From positions 21,312,822 to 21,376,821 of the forward strand of contig CAIIXF020000008.1 of assembly GCA_903813345.2 (NCBI GenBank): 64,000 nucleotides of DNA, given 5' to 3'. The translations under genes and the position numbers were made by a program. Of this stretch, positions 35,327-45,737 are shown in pieces (position 1 is the stretch's first letter; every line of letters begins with the position of its first letter). Under the pieces are notes generated by a model. It saw only the letters and a program-made list of their open reading frames with translations, had not been told where the DNA came from and made no database searches. This DNA comes from Owenia fusiformis (Eukaryota; Annelida; Polychaeta; Sabellida; Oweniidae).

Positions 35327-38300
35327 ATGAGATGGGATGCGTTTGCAGTGATCATTGGGATTTTAACATTTTTCTGGCATGTTTCCGCTGCCTATGGATC
35401 CTTAGGTAAGTCACTTTGTAAACATGTCCATATAATTCCAAATTTAAAAAAATTATGTTTGTTAAATACAGGCTGTGACCCACTCAACATTTTGTAGATG
35501 AACATTTATTCCATCTCTTTCAGGATCGTTTGGTTCTATACTGTTTGGACGAAATTTTTGTAAGTTAAATTTTCTTATTAATTCTTAAAAAATTAAATAA
35601 AAGGAAGGCGTACTGTGTGAGGCTGAGGTTTGAAGAAACAAATGTCCGTACCAGTGCTTAGACTATCCAGGATAATTATTAGAAACCTTCGTTAAAAGTA
35701 TCTTAAAAAGCCATAAAGGAAAAGGGATCATTCGAGTGTAGGACTTTTTCGTCTTGGATCATAATAGACTTTCCGACGAATTTCGTGCAGAAGCACGATT
35801 GCCATTGTCATTGCATGTGCTGGTTCATTCTGTCTGCGAATAAGCAGCTTTTCAGTTAAAAGTAAGTCGTGCGAAACTCGAAATTTCTTCTAAAAGTGAC
35901 TTGCTCCACCCAATTGATCAAATTAGGCGATGCCATTCAAAATCCTAGAAAATTCTCAAAATGATATCACTTTCATTGGGGTTGTTCTTGATAACCAATG
36001 ACAAACATCCACCATTTTATAAGATATCATGGATCTAAACAGATATTTCTTAGAAACTAAAAGGCTGGGCATTGGTTAGGCTAGATAGGTTAAAACCTCG
36101 TGAGTATTGCGTTGTCAAGCCGAATACCTCCGATTCTAGCATTAGATTTAATGTGTAAATGGTATTTTGTAATTCGTTCCTTATTTATTATTTTGAAGGC
36201 AAAGTGTTAAAATCTCTGTGTTCCCTTAAATAAGCTTTTAAGTTTTTGAATTTCTAGTTAATGGACTCGACAAGAAAATATATGAGACAAAATATACCAA
36301 ATAAGATTTTTTGAAAATATTGCTCTCTAGGTTTTACCCCGAATAAAACCAACCCATTTTGATGAACCAGTCAAGTCTGACTGACCTAAAAATGCGACCT
36401 CAAAAATATAATTCATGCAGCTTGTGCTTTTCGTATGCTTTTCTCTTTGTGTGATCCCTTCTATTTTCCGTATCAAGATAGATTGCAGGGTTAGAGTTGC
36501 ATCTATGGTTCTACTTTGAATTCTCTATTCCAGCATCCAGTAGACCAGTTAGCACATTCGGAGATTATCCTGATCATGTTAAACGCAAAGGTAGGAAAAC
36601 AATTTTCTTAAGTAAGCTATAGAGTAATTTACGACCCCTCTCCTCCCAAAAAACTGGAAACCAGCCCATGTGAATAAAAGTATTTGCCGCCCTAGTACAT
36701 GTACCTTAGTCGTCATGGTTGCACGCTTATACTGAATAAGTAACATGTTCTTTCCTTAAATGGTGTCAGTGCTGGGTGGGTACATATGGATTGGTTGATT
36801 ATGTTTTTTATTTGTATAAAAACCCTGTTTTTTTATTAACGATCTACGATTTTGAAATAATTCCAATTATTACCACCTTGCCGGGCCAGTTCTAGGGGTT
36901 TTAGTGCTAGTTTAGAAGGCATTAATTTTACTATATCGACCTGAGAAATGTGTGACGTCATAGTGGTGGTCCATATGGACCGGTCTAGAATATATTCTGG
37001 ACCGGCGATTTTCCCCGGGAAATTAGAAATCGTTCAGTGCGTAAGATTTTCTTGCTATTTCAGTCCTGGTCGTTAACAGTGGTAATAATACTAATAACGT
37101 CATTTCTGCGAGCAATATAGTGAAATATTGGACCTTGGGCCGAATTGCCCTTAGAAATGTGTTATTTATTGAAAGGTTGTAACCCAAGCATTTTTGGACA
37201 CGGCAAGTATTCTTCTGTGACGTATCAGGGTGAAGTCTACAAATGTGCATATTATGAATGCAAGGCAGAGATTGTTGCCAATTTGAGGCGTTGGAAATAT
37301 CGTCTAAAATTTTGCCCCGATGGCCAAGGTGTGACATCAAAATTAATATCAAGAGGAACTATTGGAGGAAGAACACCTCCTTGTCAAGGAAATAATGCTT
37401 GTCAACAGACACTAGCAGAAAAAGGACTACGTGAGTACTATTTAACTGACACGCTTGATAGACCTGACGCAAAACAGCGACAGAATTTACTAGGCCTAAG
37501 TGGACTGCTTTTTTATGGTTTAATTCGATCATTTATAATACACATAAATAAGAAGTTAGATTAAACCGATATTATGCCCTGATTTTCCACACCCCTATCA
37601 CATGTGGAATCAAAGTTAGCAAATTATGCAAAGATATTTGAAGAGTTATATTAATTCTGTAAAATGACTATTTCATATTTAATCTATATATAAAATATGG
37701 GATTCTGTTTTTAGTTATGTGCAATACCATTACTTTTAAATGTATAATAATGTAATTGCATTTTTAGTTTTAAATATTATGTAATGTATAATTGCATTAT
37801 CTATGTATTTCGGACATACTCCTTGTGTAGTTATGTCTAAAACTCTAAAGACTTACAACGATGTGTCGCAAAAAGGTCGCGCACGCATTGTTACACATTT
37901 TGTGGCGTAATCCAGAGGATCCTCGCTTTTAACATGATAGAATGTGACGTTTTTGAGAAAAATGTACACACATGAAAATCCTTTCGTCCTCCACATTTAC
38001 CTCTATATCTCAAAATATTTTAGACGAATAACTCTGATATCATATATATATTGTTACTTGGCTAGGAGCATCATAAAACACGAATCAATTGATATTTTAG
38101 GTGAAATAAATATACGTGTTGCTGTGCTTGAAAATAGGCGAATGGCGTAAATTAGCCCTATTTTAATGAATTTTGAAAACCTTTCGTCCTCCACTTTTCC
38201 ATATACAACAGAAAACACATACTTTTGCGAACAAAACCAACTATTTATTAATAAACTAGAATTTAGGAGCAAAATAATCATGTATGATTTATTAAAAATT

Positions 38301-40587
38301 GATCTCGTATTTTTGTTTAATGTTCACCTGAAAAGTTGAAGGTAACAAAAAATGAGCAAAAAAGTCGCTGTCAACAGATTCTATTTTTCAAACTCTATGA
38401 CGTCACAATATGGGACGCTTACTAAAATTCATCATTTGAAAAAAACTTCTATCTACCTTTATCAAGACGAAAAATAAGTATAATAGTCAAATATTGTTTG
38501 AGTTACGAGCGTTTAAAGACGAAAAATAATTCAAAATGTAACGTGTCAACAGAGGATATTTGCCAGATGTTTTGGCAAAAAACTCTTTTTTAAAAAAGAA
38601 CGCGCAAGAATTGTGAACTGAGTGTAGTTGATCTAAAAACTTCATCGAAACAGCTTTAAAATTATATATAACTTTAATTAGAATACTATTTTATAATCCG
38701 GGGAATCAAAGTTACATTCACGCGATACCCTTAAAAAACAAATGCGCCACCTTTTTGCGACACGTCAACAAATAAAACAATCTGAATATATTTTATTCTT
38801 GATTTCGGTACATTTTGCATGATAACGATAATTATAACCAGTGCTTGGTTGAATTTATAAATAATTAGTTTTAATATAGGACACATACCTGTAAAATCTA
38901 TAATGTATAAAATGATGGTATTTTTAGTCTTATGTATGGCTTGGATCTTCTTGCAACGTCCAGCCATATATTATTTTGACATCCAATTTGGTCAAAAACA
39001 CTAATGTATCAGTTGGAAGTAGGCTTGCGTGTCCATCCAATAAAAAGATGACGATAATATATGTACGCGAAGGCAGATTAAAATGAACAATCCAACTTTA
39101 TCAACTTGTATTATGTTTTCAAATGACTAGTATGTTGTGTATTTTCAAATGACTAGTATGTTGTGTATTTTCAAATGACTATAGTATGTTGTGTATTTTC
39201 AAATTAGACTAGTTTGTAATATACTCCTAGGGAGCGCTTCTTCCCCAATCTGTAGGATGGACTTAGTAGTACTTCTTGATACATGTACACTTGGCTCCAT
39301 TGACAAGAAGAGAGTTCAAACATTCGTTCTTAATCTCATCAGTGCATTTTCAATTGGCCCCAGTGCGACAAAACTAGCGATTTTGTCCTATGAGGACGAT
39401 CTAGACGAACTGTTAAGCTTCGGTTCAGCGGAGGACGAGCGCACAGTAGGTACATTCGAATTCTGTTGAATTTAAGTTATTCACTCTTGTAATTTGAGCA
39501 TAAATTTTCAATCGGAAGAACTGTTCCTTTTTCGAAAGTCCGTCAAAATGTGTACCATTGTACGCACACAAAAGACCTCACTTTATTAACTACAGTATAT
39601 ACTGAAACGATCGATCGATTCTAGGCAAAGATTTTGTTTGACAACAACTTTAACACAGAAAATACATCCTTAAAATGTGGAACTGGGTTGTGGAAAGTCT
39701 TCAAGTATGCATACGAGAATTTGCTATTTGCTAAAGACAACAACAATAGAGAAGATAACGAGGTAAGTGTAAGTGAGGCACATACTAGTATTAGATCTGA
39801 TGTGTTTCATAAAGCATACGTACGGATTAAGGATTTAAGCCTTGGACTCGGTGCATGCATTGTGGGCTGAACCATTCCATCGAAGATCAAGATGTTGTTT
39901 CCAAATACAACGCGAGGATGCAAAGTTTAGGAAACAACGCCTGAGTGGAATGAAGCAGCCACAATGCATTGAGTCTTGGGCTTAAATTCTTTTCACACAT
40001 TGCAAAATATTTTCAACAAAATCATCTAAACGATACAAAATCACTAAAAGAACATACTTCTCATGAAACTTTTTGCAATTAAGGGTCAAGTATTGGAAAA
40101 ACATCAATTTCATCTCCTCACCTAGCAACTATTCAAAACAAAAGCGTTATTGATTATTTTACAAACTGCTGTCAATCAGAAATACTGTGTTCGGATTGGC
40201 TGGAAACGGACACACCTTGCCTAGCTATGTGTGAATATTGTGTAAAGCACTCATGTTAACAGACGTTTTGAATATAAGATTTATTCAGAGGTATATAATG
40301 ATATTTCAACTTGTTAAAAGCTTTTGTTTGATTTACAGGATACCGTTATTCTGATTTCTGATGGGACGTCAATAGGTAATGATGAGGCTAAATCTTGGGC
40401 AGATAAACTTAAGGCAGATGGTGTCAACATACTAGTGGTTCACTTGGCCAATACTACTAGAAATGCTGAGAAATTACTCAGGGAATATGCTTCAGACAGC
40501 ATGAATGGCTACTGGAGTGTACCATATACAGATCAAATTGGAGAAATTGAGGATGAAACTGTTGCAAGAATATGCAGTAAAAGATAA
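35327..40587 (+). CDS. Secreted Cys-rich/vWA-domain protein, paralogue 3
   Basis: Seven exons: 35327–35405, 35524–35559, 36534–36590, 37176–37430, 39231–39445, 39625–39762, 40339–40587; 342 residues. The signal peptide is MRWDAFAVIIGILTFFWHV, cleaved near SAAYG. Linkers are SFGSILFGRNF and PVSTFGDYPDHVKRKG with a dibasic site just before the first Cys. The six-cysteine domain has YKCAYYECKAEI and LKFCPDGQGV. The vWA domain has LVVLLDTCTLGSIDKK, EDTSLKCG replaced here by ENTSLKCG, and VILISDGTSIGNDEA. As in the other copies the first MIDAS Asp is kept but the serines are Cys and Leu. The last exon is closer to that of paralogue 1 than paralogue 2 is (DTVILISDGTS in both), which hints at gene conversion. 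AATAAA lies at 40629–40634. Confidence 0.9.
37860..38766 (-). mobile_element. 0.9-kb DNA element with 3-bp target-site duplication, copy 2
   Basis: Inverse copy of 15773–16663 with ends GATGTGTCGCAAAAAGGTCG and GCCACCTTTTTGCGACACGTC, flanked by AAC on both sides (37857–37859 and 38767–38769). The two copies are highly similar along their whole length. It lies in an intron of vWA paralogue 3. Confidence 0.85.
39117..39205. repeat. 26-bp tandem repeat (about 3.5 copies)
   Basis: AAATGACTAGTATGTTGTGT recurs at 39121 and 39147 and, with a two-base insertion, at about 39173. It ends shortly before the fifth exon of vWA paralogue 3. Confidence 0.85.
39829..39995. repeat. MITE-like inverted repeat in an intron of vWA paralogue 3
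   Basis: AAGGATTTAAGCCTTGGACT…GCATTGTGGGCTG is matched in inverse by CAGCCACAATGCATTGAGTC…GCTTAAATTC, with several mismatches. Confidence 0.5.
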
Positions 40588-40628
40588 TGTTAGACAACAT
40601 TTTCTGATTTATTTTATACAAGAAAGGA

Positions 40629-40634
40629 AATAAA
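40629..40634 (+). terminator. Poly(A) signal, vWA paralogue 3
   Basis: AATAAA 42 bp beyond the stop codon at 40585–40587. Confidence 0.6.
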
Positions 40635-42602
40635 TGATTGATGCAAGGCCTAATTTTTATATTACTTTTTATATTGTTTCAATTTATCAAACAGTATAGT
40701 ATGTTCATTCCCTTCATTCTTTCTCTCATATAGAAAACAATCCATACATTTATTTACAAAATGATATTTATTTGTAATTTACCATACAATAATTCTACAG
40801 CTTCTGACACTGTTATAATAGAACAATATATTCCACATACATGCATGCAAACATTATATTTAGTAGTAATTATACACAGTTGTGACTTATAATATAATCA
40901 TATTGCAATTATATTTTTGTTATGCTGAATTAATCATCGTATCAATCTACTTTCAGAATTTCAGAAGCCTATTAATAATCACTTAATTTTCATCAATTTC
41001 CATGAAACATGAATAACAGATTTATAGGCTTTTCCATTCATTTTAACTGCCAAGAATTTAAAATCATTTTTCTGCATTGAATGAATTATGACGTATAAAC
41101 CATTAATACTGTTTAATAATAGTACAGATTTTATAGATAATTTCTTGATCTTAAATCTGCACGCATTGACCTTCTCTATATACTTGATTATCTCACTATA
41201 GATAACAAAATAAATGAATCATGCATATTCATGAGAAAATAAGTGATAACATATCTCAATCAAAACAATTTGTACTATAGTCTAGTAATTGTATATAATA
41301 TGTATTCTTGATATCTGTGATGCCACATTTGTGTTTCTATCCATTGAATAATTCAATACAGATGGCATGATAATCATTTCAGAATTACCAAATGTTTTAA
41401 GTCCAGTGATAATTTCTGATGAATTAAACCAATTTATGCATACAATGATTCAGTCCAAAGCTGCCAGTAGACATATGGGTTTAATTCATAAACCAGGGGT
41501 GCATTTCCCAAAATATATATTACTAATCAACTGTATCAATGTAAATCATGATATTTTTTGTGGAATGCATCCCTGATTATAAAACTATCATTGAGCATAA
41601 AAATTATGATTTCTGATTACTAAAAATTATGATTTGAAAGTGCCATGCACTTATCTCACTAATTTTTCTTTCAACATTACAATGTACTGAATCTTTGACA
41701 GAGTGCAGATTTTTAACAGGGTGGCAATTATAATTTCAATTTTTTCAGCGAATGCAGCACTCAATTGCACGCTCTAATTCTTGTGATATCACTCCTTTCC
41801 AAAATAATTATACAACAAACATTTCAATGGTACTGAACAACTCACAAAATAAAAAACAAAGTAAAATTCATGCAGTATGTAGATACTAGTTTTATTTCAT
41901 ATAGCATCACTAACTAAAGCAATACTCAACTAAATCAGCAATCTCTCATAATTGACATTTTTGTTAAAGGATCAGATTAGCAACCAACCTTGCTCCATAT
42001 ATTAAATCAAGGTCTTTCTTTGACTTTTTTAAGATGAGTGACAGACAAGGTTGTTTTTAGTTTCAAATATAAGGTTAAATCATCAATTGAAACCACATGT
42101 AAATCTGTATATTGAGAGGTTACATCACTTCCTGGGATACATATATGGTTGATATACACTTCATACCTCATGGAGAAGACAAACCTTCACACAAATGAAA
42201 CCATTCCAGTTTACAGTTTTTTTCCTTTTCCAATATTACGTTGAGAGTTTTAGGCAAGGGACATAATCTCATAATGCTGTCTAGGAGTTGAACATAACTT
42301 GGTAAAAATAAAATGAAATACTTATGCTTGACTTGCTTATATCAGTAGCATTTCCATACAATGCTGTTTCTATGTACTTGCTATAAAATATTTCTATATG
42401 GTTATCTTAGATAATGGGGCTGACTATTAAGTAAATAAATTAACCAAAACTGTAGCAATCCTTTCAAGCTAGGGCAACTTCTAAAATGTACTTTGGCATT
42501 TTAAGTGAACTAAAATTTCAATTCCCTTTTGCTCAAAAGAATAGCTGTACTTTCCCTTGCATTTAATTCAAAATTCCCCCATCAGAGTAATGTCCATGTT
42601 GA
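40635..42602. other. Non-coding stretch between the vWA array and the APLF gene
   Basis: AT-rich. No splice-flanked open frame was found. It probably contains the 3' untranslated region of the longer APLF transcript (minus-strand AATAAA at 41891–41896). The genes on either side are convergent. Confidence 0.4.
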
Positions 42603-42730
42603 CTATTCTATTGACTCCTGCGTGGATTGTTTAAGAGAAAGACTGTCATCATTGATGAAGCTGTCATCATAATCATATGTGTTAGGCTCCCCATCATCAT
42701 CAGATGTACCCTTTAGTACAGAGCCATCAA
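42603..42730 (-). CDS. APLF: APLF alternative last exon (DDSF-type)
   Basis: Minus-strand exon with acceptor TTGTTAG at its upstream end and a TAG stop at 42603–42605. It is in the correct phase (one base carried over) to be joined to the APLF exon ending at 46494. It encodes 42 residues including DDDGEPNTYDYDDSFINDDS. In vertebrate APLF a GxPNxYDxxDSFxxDD segment lies between the second PBZ finger and the C-terminal acidic tail, so homology is clear. Because the exon at 45738–45847 also ends in a stop and is spliced from the same donor, the two are mutually exclusive ends. The isoform using this exon would have 848 residues. Confidence 0.7.
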
Positions 42731-45700
42731 CTAACAACATAATAAATAAATGAATCAAAATCAAACCTTGACAATATAAAAGGCATAGATTAATAGTGAG
42801 TATATCAACTTACACTTAAATAGCAAAGCACCAAACAGGCTCTGGCACCAATAATGTTTTAGTACCAAAAAGCCCTCTTTTAAAATATGAAATGAATCCC
42901 TCCCATGAATCCCTTTACATTTGGGCATTACTGTTGTAATCAGTTTGCCTGGATATGTGATCATAAGATTTGTAATTTACCTGCAATGCCCAAAAAACAA
43001 ATCAGGTCTGTAATAAAAAGCGTACACGAGGGGTGAATTATGAGAAATAGGACCTTTTTAGACAGATAATTTCAATAAACAAATTTCTTGATGTAAGTCT
43101 CTAAGTCTAATGAGAGCCTCTGTGAAAAAGAAACAGCTCTGCTTGATCAGCTCACTGAATTGACAAGTTGACAAAATTAAACTAACATTGCTCTTCAAAT
43201 TGGATTTCCTCAAACTTGTATGGTTCTGTTGTAGTAATTATCATTATAGGTATCCAGAGACTAAGAAAGATGCTAGAAATGTTTTGTCAATTTAGTGTTT
43301 TTTATCTTATTAGTGCACTCAGCAATTTCAGCAATTACCTCTTAAAAGGGCTCAAACATTATTTTGAATGAAGTAATAAAAACAGTGCTCCTTTAATATC
43401 CTGCATATTCTGTTTCAGAGTTTATGTTTACTTCAAGGCTGAATGGAATATTTAGGTGTGAAAATATTGCAAAAGAAAGTGCATCTCTTTGAAATTAATA
43501 TTTAATTGCAAGTTGTCTGAATGTACGATAAAACTTTTAATATAGAGATACATAAAATATTTATTAAGAGATAGAAAACATAAAATTCATTATTATGACA
43601 GATGTTACTATGTATATCATGTGTGTTAGAAGAGTTTTTACAATCAACTAATAAACAGAACATGAGATGAAATTTGAGGAGAAATTACCACTAAATAATT
43701 ATACATATTCCTCTATCGAGTAGGCTATCTGGGCAGGTGGGTAGGCGAGGTTGTACAAGCACTTGATACAACTAAATGTGCACTTATAAAGCCTTTATTG
43801 CTATTTATTACATCATATTCCATATTCCTTGATAACCATAGTATCTCATCTAACTCATAATTTCTGCTTCCTACACATTTCAGTAATGTTGATAATAAAA
43901 TTCATTTCATGGTGGAAGCAAACTAGCTTTAGCATAGGCCTGGCACTAAGGTAGCATTGGCACACTATATGACACTGAGATCTACTGTGAAAGGGGGGGG
44001 GGGGGGTGAGTAAAGGTATGTAAGAGGGAATTGGCAGCACAGTGGGAGAACAGAACTGAATCAAAATCATCCCAAATGACAACACTTTCACCATAGGCCC
44101 AAGAACATGGATGATTTGTGCAAAATTAGTCTAATTGGAGTCCTAAGCAGAAGAGCTTTTTCTTAGGGGACTTGACTTGATTTTTTCATACATGTTCCTA
44201 GGCCTATGATGGTGACATTGCGTTTGAACCTCGCAATACAAAAACCTATGTCACACTTAGTTACTTTATTCTTGGCTTTAAGAACTTGAATTAAGGCTTT
44301 TAAAATTCGGTATAAATTACTTCTGGTCTCATATTGCACTCTGCAATTTCAGTGATTCAAAATTGGTGGAATTAAATATGATGTGTCTCGTAAACTTAAA
44401 TATATTTTGACTGAACATGGACACATAGCATACAAAAACACATTAATACAACTAAACACAGCAGTAAGCTGGAAGCACACTGTTAAACAATAAAACTCAT
44501 CTGCTCCTATATCTATGAAGATACAATATCTAACTTTAAATATATTATACTGAACACAGTTGCTACCATATATTATATATGTTACAAAAATTACTTTCTA
44601 TTTCATAAGTCTTACTTTACATCTCACTATTGTTTATTTTCAAATGTATAGTAGAAGTCATTATAGAGTTCAATGTTTTCACTGAAATAAGCAATCAACA
44701 ATATGTCGCATTAGAATCAATTGCTGGAGCTTTCTGTCTTGCTAAGTGGGTAGAATGACCAATGAGTATTCAAAATTACAAAAGGTCATGACTTAGACTA
44801 CACTTCCCATTTATTTGAGAGCTGAGGAGCACAGAGTTCAATAGCATCTTTTAAATGTCCAGTGATTGTTTGCTCAAAAACAATGAAACAACCATGTGAC
44901 TTCAACTACACATCTGTTACAACTTTAGTTGCATCCCTTGTTTCCATTTCATGAAGCCATATTTAGAACCACCAAACTGGTTGTTCAAATGTACATAGTA
45001 CATGTATTTCATTGGCGTCAATATCTATCCTTTTCTACCATTAGAGGCCACTTAGACAATGGTTAAAGGATTGGGTCAAACATAATTTTTTCAAGTGGTT
45101 TATTCAGCTTAAGGTCATCCCTTCTGTCATGGTTTGTTCAACCATATTGAACATCCAAGTTTCAATATCAAGCCCTTTCAGTGTTTAATACTTGTACTTA
45201 ACCAGGCTTTATGCCATGAATCCAGGATAAGTTTCATAAAACGGACATACTGATATCTGATGTCTGACCCATCCCTTAAACATGAACACACCGGCAGTAT
45301 CTAAAGACAAAAGGTGTCGCATTGAACATGTTACACCATTTTTAATGTTGCCATGCTGACAATTGCTGACTGTTTCTTTTTTATTAAATTTCTACAAAAA
45401 GAAAAAAGATTTATAATGGTTTGTATATATGGTTGTTGAGAGATAACCCACTGGGATAGCTCCTCAATGCTTTTCATGTACATGGCACCATGAAGGGGCA
45501 CCACCAGGTGACACCACTCTCACTACTGACTTCATCACTTCATGATTAGACCCACTGTTCTACAACATCAATGCATTTCATGCACCAAGTCATAAATCCA
45601 CGAGTCTGTATATCTAATCTGAATCTAGGCTGCAGAATTTCTACTGCTGGGTTCCATTTTAACGATATTCACACGAATATGTGTTGCTTTGATGCAATAT

Positions 45701-45737
45701 TCACAACAACTGACAGTGAGAGACATAGTTGAATTGA
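42731..45737. other. Intron/3' region of the APLF gene without exons
   Basis: No coding exon seen. It contains the 3' untranslated region of the shorter APLF isoform (minus-strand AATAAA at 45380–45385) and a G-run at 43986–44006. I also see no second PBZ finger encoded here. Confidence 0.45.
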
